The translations under genes were made by a program, and so were the position numbers. This document shows positions 51,999 to 60,885 of a stretch of DNA of 64,000 bases, piece by piece (positions within the stretch are counted from its first letter, which is position 1; the number at the start of each line of letters is the position of its first letter). A model generated the notes under the pieces. It did no database searches and had not been told where the DNA came from. It worked only from the letters and a program-made list of their open reading frames with translations. This stretch comes from CANKJK01 sp040081715 (GTDB lineage Bacteria > Acidobacteriota > Vicinamibacteria > Vicinamibacterales > UBA2999): the NCBI GenBank assembly GCA_040081715.1, contig JBEBFY010000003.1, positions 124,001-188,000 on the forward strand, given 5' to 3'.

Positions 51999-53393
51999 AT
52001 GCGGATTCATCTGATCGGTGTGTGTGGAACGGCCATGGCGACCCTCGCCGCGCTGCTGCAGCGGCAGGGTCACGACGTGCAGGGTTCCGACCAGCACATC
52101 TATCCGCCGATGAGCGACTTCCTCCGGTCCGAGGGCATCCGGCTGCTGGACGGATACCGGGCCGAGCATGTGTCGGAGGGGGTGGACCTTGTGGTCGTCG
52201 GCAATGCCATCTCTCGCGGCAACGCCGAACTCGAAGCCGTCCTCGACAGCCGGTTGCGGTACTGCTCGCTTCCGGAAGCCGTGCGGGAGCACTTTCTCTG
52301 GCAGACGCACCCCGTGGTGCTGGCGGGCACGCATGGCAAGACCAGTACGACGGCGCTGACGGCGTGGCTGCTGACCCACGGCGGCCTGGACCCGGGCATG
52401 CTGGTGGGCGGCATCGCGCAGAACTTCGGTGAGGAGGGCACCAGCTATCGGCTGGGGAAGGGCCCGCACTTCGTCATCGAGGGCGACGAGTACGACAGCG
52501 CCTACTTCGACAAGTCCGCCAAGTTCCTCAAGTACCTGCCGGAGGTGGCGGTCGTCGGCAACGTGGAGTTCGATCACGCCGACATCTACGCCGACTACGC
52601 GGCCGTTGAACTGGCCTTCCGCAGGCTCGTCAACCTCGTGCCGCGACGCGGCCTGCTGCTGCTGGGCGCCGACGATCCAGGCTCGTCGAGCCTGTCGCGG
52701 TATGCCGTGAGTCCGGTCGAGACGTTCGGTGTGACCGAGTCGGCGGACTGGAGGGCCTCTGATGTCGAGGCCCGGGACGGTGTCACCACCTTCACGGTTC
52801 ACCAGCGTGGCGCGTTGTTCGGCTCGTTCCGTTCGCCGCTGCTGGGGCTGCACAACGTGCGCAACGCCCTCGCCGCGATTGCCGTGGGCGCATGGGCCGG
52901 ACTGACGCCGGCGATTCTGGCGGAGGGACTCGCGTCGTTTCGCGGGATCAAGCGGCGATTGGAGGTAGTGGGCGTGGCGCGCGGCGTGACAGTGATCGAC
53001 GACTTCGCGCACCATCCGACAGCGGTGCGTGAAACGTTGGCGGCCCTGCGATCCGGATATCCCGCGCGGCGCATCTGGGCCATCTTCGAGCCGAGATCCG
53101 CATCGTCCTGCCGCCGCGTGTTTCAGGACGCCTTTGCGGCGGCGTTCGGTGTGGCGGATGAGGTGGTGGTGGCCGCCGTCTTCCGCTCGTCGCTGCCCGA
53201 GGTCGAGCGACTTGACGCGGAAGGCCTGGTCGCGGACCTGGTGCGGCAGGGGCAGCGAGCCCGCTACCTCCCAGGCGTGGAGGCGATCGTGGACGCCGTG
53301 GCCTCAGGCGCGCGTGAGGGCGACCTGGTGATCGTGATGTCCAACGGCGGGTTCGGCGGCATTCACGGGAAGCTGCTGGCAGCACTTGCCTGA
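51999..53393 (+). CDS. mpl: UDP-N-acetylmuramate:L-alanyl-gamma-D-glutamyl-meso-DAP ligase
   Basis: A 464-residue Mur ligase that attaches recycled tripeptide to UDP-MurNAc. N-terminal Rossmann part (IHLIGVCGTAMATLAALLQ, the CGTAM pattern distinguishing Mpl from MurC), P-loop GTHGKTSTTALTAWL near residue 110, VEFDHADIYADY, and the C-terminal ligase domain with DDFAHHPTAVRETL. The 152-base gap before it shows only a weak TACATA at 51972. The fused PxpBC gene follows after two bases. Confidence 0.94.
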   Translation: MRIHLIGVCGTAMATLAALLQRQGHDVQGSDQHIYPPMSDFLRSEGIRLLDGYRAEHVSEGVDLVVVGNAISRGNAELEAVLDSRLRYCSLPEAVREHFLWQTHPVVLAGTHGKTSTTALTAWLLTHGGLDPGMLVGGIAQNFGEEGTSYRLGKGPHFVIEGDEYDSAYFDKSAKFLKYLPEVAVVGNVEFDHADIYADYAAVELAFRRLVNLVPRRGLLLLGADDPGSSSLSRYAVSPVETFGVTESADWRASDVEARDGVTTFTVHQRGALFGSFRSPLLGLHNVRNALAAIAVGAWAGLTPAILAEGLASFRGIKRRLEVVGVARGVTVIDDFAHHPTAVRETLAALRSGYPARRIWAIFEPRSASSCRRVFQDAFAAAFGVADEVVVAAVFRSSLPEVERLDAEGLVADLVRQGQRARYLPGVEAIVDAVASGAREGDLVIVMSNGGFGGIHGKLLAALA

Positions 53394-53395
53394 CC

Positions 53396-55075
53396 ATGTC
53401 CGAGTCCCTGCATCCTGACGGTGCCGGGCGCGGCTGGCGTCCGGTGGGCGAGGCGGCCTGGGTGCTGGAGGCTGGCGCGGGTCTGGACATGACGGTCAAC
53501 GCCCGCATGCGCGCGACAGCCACCGAGGTCACACGCCTGGCCATTCCCGGCGTGCGCGATGTCGTGCCGGCGTGCGCGTCCGTCACAGTGCATGTCGACC
53601 CTCTGCGCTTCCGGCAGGAAGACGCGGTGCGCCTGCCAGAACTCGCGCCGGCGCCCACCGCCACCAGCGGCAGGTTGCGTGATGTGCCTGTGGTCTATGA
53701 CGGCGAGGACCTCGACGCACTGGCCGCATCCACGGGCGTGCCGGTGGACGAGGTCCGGCTGCGGCATGCGGACGGCGACTACACCGTGTTGATGCTCGGC
53801 TTCGCACCAGGATTTCCCTACCTCGGGCCGGTGGACCCTCGGCTTGTCGTGGGGAGACGGCCCACGCCCAGGGTGCGCGTGCCTCGCGGTGCCGTGGCCA
53901 TTGCCGGGGGCATGACCTGCATCTATCCGGGTGGCACGGCTGGAGGATGGCACATCGTTGGACGGACCAACCTGAGGCTCTTTGACGCTGCAGCGGCAAG
54001 CCCGGCGGCGCTGGCCCCTGGCGACCGGGTCCGGTTCGTGCCGGTCGATCGCCTCGAGCCTGGCGAGGGCTTGGTTGCCACTGATGAGCGAGGCGGGTGC
54101 GTGTCCGGCGGCCTCACCGTGCTTCGAGGCGGAGCGTCCACAACGGTGCAGGACCTCGGCCGCTGGGGCTTTCAGGCGATGGGGGTGCCCGTCTCGGGCG
54201 CGTGTGACGCGGGCGCGTTGAGATGGGCGAACAGGGCCGTGGGCAACCCTGACGATGCGGCCGGGCTGGAGGTGGCGGCGGTGGGGCCCGAGCTGCGCGT
54301 CGGTCAGAACACGGTGGTCGCATGCACCGGCGCGGACATGGAGGCGCACATCGACGGTCGCCCGATGCTCCCCGGTGAGCCAGTGGTTGCACGGGAGGGC
54401 GCCGTCATCCGCTGCGGCCAGACCCGAGGCGGCCTCCGAGCCTATCTCGCCGTGGCGGGCGGGCTGGACGTGCCGGTCGTCCTTGGCAGCCGGTCGACGT
54501 GTCTGCCAGGTGGTTTCGGCGGATACGCAGGACGGGCGCTGGCGGCCGGAGACCAGGTGGCCATTGGCCGTGCCAGGGACGCGGCGCAAGCGGGACATGG
54601 ATCGTCGCTCGCGCGCCAGTCCCGGGTGGTGCAGTCGTGGATGGTCCCGGCTCGTACAGGGGTGGGAGAGCCAGTCCCGTTGCGCGTGTTGCCGGGTCCG
54701 CAGCGTGACGCGGTGGGGGAGTCCCATCTCGCACGTCTCCTGTCGGAGACGTTTCAGGTGTCTCCGCAGTTGAACCGCGTCGCGTGCCGGCTCCATGGAC
54801 GCCCGGTGAGCGTTCCGGTGCCGTTCCACGACATGGTGCCTGTGGGTACCGTGCCAGGGGCCGTCCAGGTGACGCCCTCCGGCGATCTGCTGCTGCTCCT
54901 GGCTGACCGCCAGACGACGGGGGGCTACCCGCAGGTCCTGAGCGTGATCGGCGCGGACCTCGGATCGGCCGCGCATCTATCTCCTGGCGACACGGTGCAG
55001 TTTGTCCAGTGCTCCATGCGCGAGGCCATCGCGGCGCGTGTCATGGCAGAGGCGATGTTCCTGAATCATGTCTAG
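53396..55075 (+). CDS. pxpBC: fused 5-oxoprolinase subunits B and C (KipI-KipA fusion)
   Basis: A 559-residue fusion. The N-terminal half (about 1-220) is PxpB/KipI (AHS1), with LGFAPGFPYLGPVDPRL, TPRVRVPRGAVAIAGG, YPGGTAGGWHIVGRT; the C-terminal half (about 235-555) is PxpC/KipA (AHS2), with GASTTVQDLGRWGFQAMGV, GACDAGALRWANRAVGN, GGFGGYAGRAL. PxpABC hydrolyses 5-oxoproline to glutamate with ATP. The PxpA (LamB/YcsF) subunit is not encoded here. Its place between mpl and murB in a cell-wall operon is unexpected and suggests it acts on a pyroglutamyl or related product of peptide recycling; that is inference. Confidence 0.92.
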   Translation: MSESLHPDGAGRGWRPVGEAAWVLEAGAGLDMTVNARMRATATEVTRLAIPGVRDVVPACASVTVHVDPLRFRQEDAVRLPELAPAPTATSGRLRDVPVVYDGEDLDALAASTGVPVDEVRLRHADGDYTVLMLGFAPGFPYLGPVDPRLVVGRRPTPRVRVPRGAVAIAGGMTCIYPGGTAGGWHIVGRTNLRLFDAAAASPAALAPGDRVRFVPVDRLEPGEGLVATDERGGCVSGGLTVLRGGASTTVQDLGRWGFQAMGVPVSGACDAGALRWANRAVGNPDDAAGLEVAAVGPELRVGQNTVVACTGADMEAHIDGRPMLPGEPVVAREGAVIRCGQTRGGLRAYLAVAGGLDVPVVLGSRSTCLPGGFGGYAGRALAAGDQVAIGRARDAAQAGHGSSLARQSRVVQSWMVPARTGVGEPVPLRVLPGPQRDAVGESHLARLLSETFQVSPQLNRVACRLHGRPVSVPVPFHDMVPVGTVPGAVQVTPSGDLLLLLADRQTTGGYPQVLSVIGADLGSAAHLSPGDTVQFVQCSMREAIAARVMAEAMFLNHV

Positions 55076-56159
55076 CTTCACGCCAGTGCCCGCCGTCGGG
55101 CTGGCGTCGCTGACCACGCTGGGCGTCGGCGGCGCCGCGCAGTGGTTCGGGACGCTGACCAGCGTGGCGCACGTGCAGGAGGCCTGTGCCTGGGCGGGTG
55201 ATCGCAGGGTGCCGCTGACGGTCATGGCGGGCGGGAGCAACCTGGTGGTGAGCGATCGCGGGGTGCAAGGGCTCGTGGTTCGGGTCGCGATCCCGGGGGT
55301 GCAACTGGCGTGGGACGGCCGTGTACTGCGAGCCGGTGCCGGCGCCGGCGTGTGCTGGGATGCGCTGGTGGCGGAGGTCGTCGCGGCGGGCGGCTGGGGT
55401 GCCGAGTGTCTGTCGGGGATCCCGGGATCAGTCGGGGCGACGCCCGTGCAGAACGTCGGCGCGTACGGACAGGAAGTCAGCCAGGTCATCGAGGCTGTCG
55501 AGGCGGTTGATCGCGGGACCGGTGAGGCCGTGACGTTCCCGTTGGGTGAGTGCGTATTCGCCTATCGTGCCAGCCGGTTTCGCTCCGCCGACCGTGACCG
55601 GTACATCATTGTGGGCGTGCGATTCGGATTCGGCCGGGAGGCAGGGGCGTACACCTACCCCGACCTCACGCGTGAGCTGGCAGCCAGACACGTGCAGCGA
55701 CCGGTGCCGGGAGATGTGCGCGAGGCCGTACTCGGCATCCGCAGGGCAAAGAGCATGGTCGTGGACCCCACGGACCCGAATACACGGAGCGCCGGGTCCT
55801 TCTTTCTGAACCCCGTGATCGACCGAGCTGTGGCGGAGCGGCTGCCGGAACTGGCCGGCGGCGAGATCCCGCCCATGTTTCCGGCGGAGTCCGGTCGTGT
55901 GAAGGTGCCGGCGGCCTGGCTGATCGAGCGGGCCGGCGGCCACCGCGGGATGGTGGCTGGCCGCGCGGGGATCTCGACCAGGCACACGCTGGCCATCATC
56001 AACCGTGGCGGGGCCACCTCCGATGAGATCGTGGATCTTGCCGTCAATCTTAAACGCCGCGTCGTCGACCGGTTTGGTGTGTCGCTGACACCTGAACCGA
56101 TGTTCGCCGGGTTCGGCGATGATGCACGCATGACATTTCTGCAGAAGGTCGAGGGCTGA
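55068..56159 (+). CDS. murB: UDP-N-acetylenolpyruvoylglucosamine reductase
   Basis: A 363-residue flavoenzyme making UDP-MurNAc from the MurA product. FAD-binding GGSNLVVSDRGVQGLVVRV, the SGIPGSVGATPVQNVGAYGQE loop, catalytic YRASRFR, and Ser in SAGSFFLNPV are present. The long form with PaaWLIERAG and KhpLqIVN-like end (TRHTLAIINRGGATSDEIV) resembles the E. coli type I family. Overlaps pxpBC by 8 bases; murA starts on its last base. Confidence 0.95.
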   Translation: MSSFTPVPAVGLASLTTLGVGGAAQWFGTLTSVAHVQEACAWAGDRRVPLTVMAGGSNLVVSDRGVQGLVVRVAIPGVQLAWDGRVLRAGAGAGVCWDALVAEVVAAGGWGAECLSGIPGSVGATPVQNVGAYGQEVSQVIEAVEAVDRGTGEAVTFPLGECVFAYRASRFRSADRDRYIIVGVRFGFGREAGAYTYPDLTRELAARHVQRPVPGDVREAVLGIRRAKSMVVDPTDPNTRSAGSFFLNPVIDRAVAERLPELAGGEIPPMFPAESGRVKVPAAWLIERAGGHRGMVAGRAGISTRHTLAIINRGGATSDEIVDLAVNLKRRVVDRFGVSLTPEPMFAGFGDDARMTFLQKVEG

Positions 56160-57421
56160 TGTCGTCACTGGTGATCGAGGGAGGGCACCGTCTCGAAGGG
56201 CGCGTCGCGGTCGAGGGCAACAAGAACGCCGCACTGCCCCTGCTGGCCGCGTGCCTGCTGACGCGGCAGGAATGCGTCCTGACGAATGTGCCGCGTATCG
56301 GCGACGTGGAGGTGATGGCGCGCCTGCTCGCCGACCTCGGTGCCGAGGTCAGCGGGATCGGGACCACGACGCTCCGCGTGCGGGCCGATGACATTCGCCG
56401 CCACGAAGCCGACCGGACGCTCGTGGGCCGGCTGCGGGGGTCGGTGCTGCTGCTGGCGCCCCTCCTGGCCCGCACCGGACGGGCGAGGCTGGCACCACCT
56501 GGAGGGGACTTTCCGGCCCGGCGCAGCATCTCGACGCATCTGGAGGCGCTCGGCGCCATGGGAGCCAGGTTGAGCGAGGGCCCGGACCACGTCCTTGAAG
56601 CGCCTGATGGCCTGCGGCCCGCCTCGATGTACCTCTATGAGGCGTCGGTGACGGGTACCGAGACAGCGCTGCTGGCGGCCGCCGCCGCACCGGGGACAAC
56701 CGAGATCCGGCACGCGGCGACCGAGCCGCACGTCGTGGAACTGTGCACTTTCCTCGGCAGCATGGGGGCCGAGGTTCGTGGCGCGGGCAGCTCGACGATT
56801 CAGGTGACGGGCTGCGCGAACCTGAAGGGCGCCGAGCATCGGCTCGGCGGCGACTACATCGAGGCAGGAAGCTGGGCCGTGGTGGCGGCGATTACCGGCG
56901 GAGAAGTGGCCATCGACGGCGCGCGACCGGAGGATATCGAGGTCGTGGCGGCCGTGCTGCAGCGGATGGGGATCGTGTGCGGGATGGAGGGGGGGGCATT
57001 CGTCGTCCGTCCCTCACGTCCGAAGGCGGTGCGACGCATCGCCACGGGACTCTGGCCGTCGTTCCCGAGCGATCTGGTGAGCTTGGTCACCGTGCTTGCG
57101 ACACAGGCTGAGGGCAGGACCCTCGTGCACGATTGGATGTACGAACTCCGGCTGTTCGCGCTCGAGCAGATGAGCGGCATGGGGGCCGACCTCTTCCTCG
57201 CCGATGCGCATCGCATCATCGTGAACGGACCGACGAAGTTGCGGGGCGGTCGGACGCTGGACAGCCGCGACCTGCGTTCGGGGATGTCGCTCATTGCGGC
57301 CGGCCTGGCCGCCGACGGCGAAACCTCCGTGGCGCCCCTTGAGACCGTCGAGCGCGGCTACAGTCAGCTCGTTGACCGGCTCCACTCGCTCGGCGCGCGG
57401 GTGACCAAGGTCAGCGACTGA
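56159..57421 (+). CDS. murA: UDP-N-acetylglucosamine 1-carboxyvinyltransferase with Asp in place of active-site Cys
   Basis: A 420-residue EPSP-synthase-fold enzyme transferring enolpyruvate from PEP to UDP-GlcNAc. Lys22 (EGNKNAALP) is conserved and the Asp of the PTD loop is kept as PSD (SFPSDLVSLV). The loop that normally reads PGGCxxGxRP is PPGGDFPARRS, so residue 117, equivalent to E. coli Cys115, is Asp. Cys-to-Asp variants of MurA are known to be active and fosfomycin-resistant (Mycobacterium, Chlamydia). It could also be a MurA paralogue with altered substrate. No stop until 57421; clearly intact. Confidence 0.9.
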   Translation: MSSLVIEGGHRLEGRVAVEGNKNAALPLLAACLLTRQECVLTNVPRIGDVEVMARLLADLGAEVSGIGTTTLRVRADDIRRHEADRTLVGRLRGSVLLLAPLLARTGRARLAPPGGDFPARRSISTHLEALGAMGARLSEGPDHVLEAPDGLRPASMYLYEASVTGTETALLAAAAAPGTTEIRHAATEPHVVELCTFLGSMGAEVRGAGSSTIQVTGCANLKGAEHRLGGDYIEAGSWAVVAAITGGEVAIDGARPEDIEVVAAVLQRMGIVCGMEGGAFVVRPSRPKAVRRIATGLWPSFPSDLVSLVTVLATQAEGRTLVHDWMYELRLFALEQMSGMGADLFLADAHRIIVNGPTKLRGGRTLDSRDLRSGMSLIAAGLAADGETSVAPLETVERGYSQLVDRLHSLGARVTKVSD

Positions 57422-57506
57422 ATCAGTCCCTGTTGCGGCGCCACTCTGACTTCTTCGCCCTCGGTGTCCCACCGTCGCGTACAGCGCCCGTGATAGCATC
57501 CGCGCC

Positions 57507-59069
57507 ATGCGAGCGCGTGTCCGCACCTGGGGGCTTGCGGCCGCGTTGCTCGGAATCATTGCGGTCCTCGACGTCGCGAACCTGGGGCATCTGAGCATCA
57601 CCTACGACGAACCACGTCACTTCCTGTACGGGCAACACATCCTCAAGGGCGACTCATCGCGATTTGACGACAGCAAGATGCCGGTGTCGGCCCTGAACGC
57701 CCTGCCCGGACGACTCGTCCCGAGCCTGGACACCGTGGAGGCCGGCCGGTATGTCACGGTCCTGTTCTCGCTGCTGGTCGCCCTGTTGGTGTTTACCTGG
57801 GCACGCCAGCTCTACGGGGACACCGCAGGCCTCCTGGCACTGACGCTGTACACCTTCGACCCCAACCTCCTCGCTCATGCCCAACTGGTGACGACCGACA
57901 TCTTCGCCTTGGGCACGATCACCTGTGCGCTTTTTGCGTTCTGGCGATATCTCCACAGCGGGAACTGGCGCACCACGCTCGTCGCGGGTCTCGCGCTCGG
58001 CGTTGCGCAGGTGGCGAAGTACACCGCGCTCGCCCTGTTCCCGCTCTTCGTGGTCATCGCGCTGCTGTTCCACGCCCGCGACATTCGCCGGGAGGTGCGC
58101 GCATACGGTCGCGGCGCATTATGGGGGCGGGCGCTGCGCTTCATGGGGCCGGCGCTGGTGATGGTGGCCGTCAGCCTCCTCGTCATCAACGTGGCGTTCT
58201 TGTTCAACCGGACGGGAATGCCGCTAGGTGACTATGTCTTCCGGTCAGCGACGTTCACATCCCTCCAGGCGTCATCAGGCGTGCTGGGCATTCTGCCGCT
58301 CCCGCTCCCTCACCCGTATCTGGAGGGTCTGGACTGGATCATCCAACGCGAACGCACCGGGGAGGGCTATGGACACATCTACCTTCTCGGCACACTGCGC
58401 GCGGGCGAAGGGTTTCCTGGCTATTACCTTGTCGCTTCGATGTTCAAGGTGCCCCTCGGCACGCTGCTCCTCCTTGCCGCAGCCATCGCCGCGTGGGTGG
58501 CTCGGGTTCGTCGTGGCGAAGACGTCCGGAACGACTGGGTGCTTGTCGTTCCCGCCTCCTTCTATGTCGTCTACTTCAACTTCTTCTATCGCGCACAGAT
58601 AGGTTTCCGCTACTACCTCGTCGTCTTTCCCCTGCTGTACGTACTCACTGGCGGCCTGCTTCGCGAAGGGCAGGGAAGGCCACGCGGGCGCATGCGGGTC
58701 CTGTCCGTTGCGCTTGCGAGCGTTGTCCTGTCTGTCCTGTCGTGGTACCCGCATTTTCTGCCGTACTTTAATGAGCTGATCGGGAACCGCCGCCTCTCCT
58801 ACCGGGTGCTGGCGGACTCCAATATCGATTGGGGCCAGCACCGCTGGTACCTCAAACAGTACATGGCGTCACATCCGGGCGCGATCATCGAGCCAGACGG
58901 TCCCACGGCTGGCACCATCCTTGTGGGTGTGAACGCCCTGACGGGCGTCGCCGGAGATCCCGGGAAGTTCAAGTGGCTGCGCGACAACTTCACGCCGGTT
59001 GACGACATCGCCCACTCGGTCCTCGTGTACCGGGTGTCTCCACAGGATCTTGAGCGGCTCGGGCGGTAG
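57507..59069 (+). CDS. GT39-like polytopic membrane glycosyltransferase
   Basis: A 520-residue protein with about eleven TM helices in the GT-C superfamily style: an early loop with ITYDEPRHFLYGQHIL (DE motif near residue 34, in the position of the catalytic Asp/Glu), a membrane core, and a C-terminal extracytoplasmic part. The ADSNIDWGQ motif near 425 recurs in bacterial dolichyl-phosphate-mannose-like transferases. It probably transfers a lipid-linked sugar outside the membrane. The acceptor is unknown. Weak TAGCAT box eight bases upstream of the ATG. Confidence 0.75.
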   Translation: MRARVRTWGLAAALLGIIAVLDVANLGHLSITYDEPRHFLYGQHILKGDSSRFDDSKMPVSALNALPGRLVPSLDTVEAGRYVTVLFSLLVALLVFTWARQLYGDTAGLLALTLYTFDPNLLAHAQLVTTDIFALGTITCALFAFWRYLHSGNWRTTLVAGLALGVAQVAKYTALALFPLFVVIALLFHARDIRREVRAYGRGALWGRALRFMGPALVMVAVSLLVINVAFLFNRTGMPLGDYVFRSATFTSLQASSGVLGILPLPLPHPYLEGLDWIIQRERTGEGYGHIYLLGTLRAGEGFPGYYLVASMFKVPLGTLLLLAAAIAAWVARVRRGEDVRNDWVLVVPASFYVVYFNFFYRAQIGFRYYLVVFPLLYVLTGGLLREGQGRPRGRMRVLSVALASVVLSVLSWYPHFLPYFNELIGNRRLSYRVLADSNIDWGQHRWYLKQYMASHPGAIIEPDGPTAGTILVGVNALTGVAGDPGKFKWLRDNFTPVDDIAHSVLVYRVSPQDLERLGR

Positions 59070-59129
59070 AAATGCCCGGTGCGGCTGACACTGGATCAGT
59101 CTCGCGCTGTCGAGTGCATCCGCAACGGC

Positions 59130-59576
59130 CTAGTGCGCGGGCTTGAAGTAGAGCACCATCGCCGCGCCCAGGGCGGTCACGAGAATCCCGACGTACAGGA
59201 GGGGATTCACGCCGTCCTTCGGCGGGTTCAGTTGCATGGAGAGCAGCACGTTCACGATCGGCGCGCCGCCAAACACAATCGGCATCACGTAGGTGGGCAC
59301 GCCACCGTTCTTGAAGGCGAAGATGATGCAGATGGCACCGGCGGCGCCAAGCGCGCCGGCGATGGTCGCCATCGTGGTGCCGCTGCTGTTGAACCCGGTG
59401 ACGCCGCTGGGCCCGAGGGTCACCAGCGGGGCGACGACGGCCATCAGGAAGTAGGCCACGCCCACGCAGAGCAGCGCCTTCATGGGGTTGCCGAGGCCGA
59501 CCTGGCCCTTGTAGAGCAGCACGCCGTAGACGCCCCACGAGAGTGCAGCGCCCAGCGCAAAGATTGCCCACGTCAT
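59130..59576 (-). CDS. small EamA/DMT-like membrane transporter
   Basis: A 148-residue protein with about five TM helices and Gly-rich packing motifs, resembling half of an EamA drug/metabolite transporter (GVAYFLMAVVAPLV; IAGALGAAGAICIIFAF; YVGILVTALGAAMVLYF). The ATG at 59576 is fixed by a GGAGGT six bases upstream (59588-59583); an earlier ATG at 59618 would add a His-rich 14-residue tail with poor support. It would need to dimerise to transport. Substrate unknown. Confidence 0.75.
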   Translation of the reverse strand: MTWAIFALGAALSWGVYGVLLYKGQVGLGNPMKALLCVGVAYFLMAVVAPLVTLGPSGVTGFNSSGTTMATIAGALGAAGAICIIFAFKNGGVPTYVMPIVFGGAPIVNVLLSMQLNPPKDGVNPLLYVGILVTALGAAMVLYFKPAH

Positions 59577-59683
59577 GCCCTTACCTCCCTGGTGCCCATG
59601 TGAATGTGTCGTAGCCATAAGTGAGTGCGACCTCGAATCCGCCTCAGTGTGTCGGAGCGGCGTCGGCAGATTGTAGTGCAGGA

Positions 59684-60850
59684 CTACGGGCGAGCCCTCA
59701 GCAGCGTCATGAGCGGTGAGGTGGCCACGGTGGTGACGAGGGCCATCACCACGAGCATCGAGAACAGCGGTGGCCCGATCAGGCCGAGCTCAAGGCCGAT
59801 GTTGGCGACGATCAGCTCCATCAGCCCCCGCGTACTCAGAAGCACGCCAAGACGTGCGGCCTCGCGCCAGGCCATGCCAGTGGCGCGGCCAGCCAGGCAG
59901 GCGCCGCCGCCGGTACCCAGCATGGCAGTGGCGATGAGGACCAGGCACAGGATCCAGCCGTGAAGGCCGGGAATGCCCATCAGCTCGGTCCGCATGCCGG
60001 AGACGGCAAAGAAGGCTGGGAGCAGAAGGGCCACAGGCCACGTAAGCCACCGCGTCAGCCGTGCGGCCGCGGCGCTGTCGTGCGGGACGACGAGCCCCGC
60101 CACGAAGGCGCCGAACACGGCGTGGATGCCGAGCATGTGCGTGGCGAGGGCCGAGAGGATGCCCATGGCAGAGAGCGCCACCAGGGAGCCGGGCATGGAT
60201 CTGGTCTGGGAACCGGTCGTCAGACGTTCCACCAGCGGCCGCACCGCGACGAGCATCACGGCGATGAATCCGCACGCCAGCGCTGTCGTCAGCAGGGCCT
60301 GGCCTGGGGAACCCTGGGACAGGCCGATGAGCACGGCCATCAGGCACCACACCACCACGTCGTTGGTGGCCGCGCAGGTGAGGGCCGTGGCGCCCAGGTC
60401 CGTTCGCAGGATCTGCCGGTCGCGAAGGATCCTGGCCAGCACGGGAAAGGCCGTGATGGAGAGCGCCACGCCGAGAAAGAGGGAAAAGGTCAGCGTGGTG
60501 GACGACGTGCCCGCGAAGGGCGCAAAGACAAAGCGCGCCAGCAGCACGCCGGTGGCGAACGGCAGGCCGATGGCGACGGGGGAGACGGCCATTGCTACTC
60601 TGGCTCGGGCGCGCACATGGTCGGCGCTCAGCTCGAGCCCGACAAGGAACATGTATAGCCCCATGCCGATCTGGGAGAGCACGGCGAGGTTGCCAAGCAC
60701 GCCTGGCGGAACCAGGAATGCGGCTGCGGCTGGAGCGAAGTGCCCGAGGAGCGACGGGCCGAAGGCAATGCCGGCCAGCAGCTCTCCGATCACGCGGGGC
60801 TGGCCCGCGCGCGCCAGGAGCCACCCCAGCGCGCGTCCCGCCACGGCCAC
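59684..60850 (-). CDS. cation:proton antiporter (CPA2/KefB-NhaP type membrane domain)
   Basis: A 388-residue membrane protein with ten to eleven TM helices. Family patterns: GQPRVIGELLAGIAFGPSLLG in TM1-2, SQIGMGLYMFLVGLEL in TM3, AATNDVVVWCLMA in TM6 (the ND in place of the Asp-Asp antiport motif), and the GLMELIVANIGLELGLI segment near the end. The only standard start in frame, GTG 60850, removes half of TM1; the open frame continues upstream without ATG/GTG/TTG to a TGA. No TrkA/RCK domain is present. It follows the halogenase-like gene closely. Confidence 0.85.
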   Translation of the reverse strand: MAVAGRALGWLLARAGQPRVIGELLAGIAFGPSLLGHFAPAAAAFLVPPGVLGNLAVLSQIGMGLYMFLVGLELSADHVRARARVAMAVSPVAIGLPFATGVLLARFVFAPFAGTSSTTLTFSLFLGVALSITAFPVLARILRDRQILRTDLGATALTCAATNDVVVWCLMAVLIGLSQGSPGQALLTTALACGFIAVMLVAVRPLVERLTTGSQTRSMPGSLVALSAMGILSALATHMLGIHAVFGAFVAGLVVPHDSAAAARLTRWLTWPVALLLPAFFAVSGMRTELMGIPGLHGWILCLVLIATAMLGTGGGACLAGRATGMAWREAARLGVLLSTRGLMELIVANIGLELGLIGPPLFSMLVVMALVTTVATSPLMTLLRARP

Positions 60851-60885
60851 CGCGGCGAGCGCCAGCAGCAGGCTGGCTATGGTGG

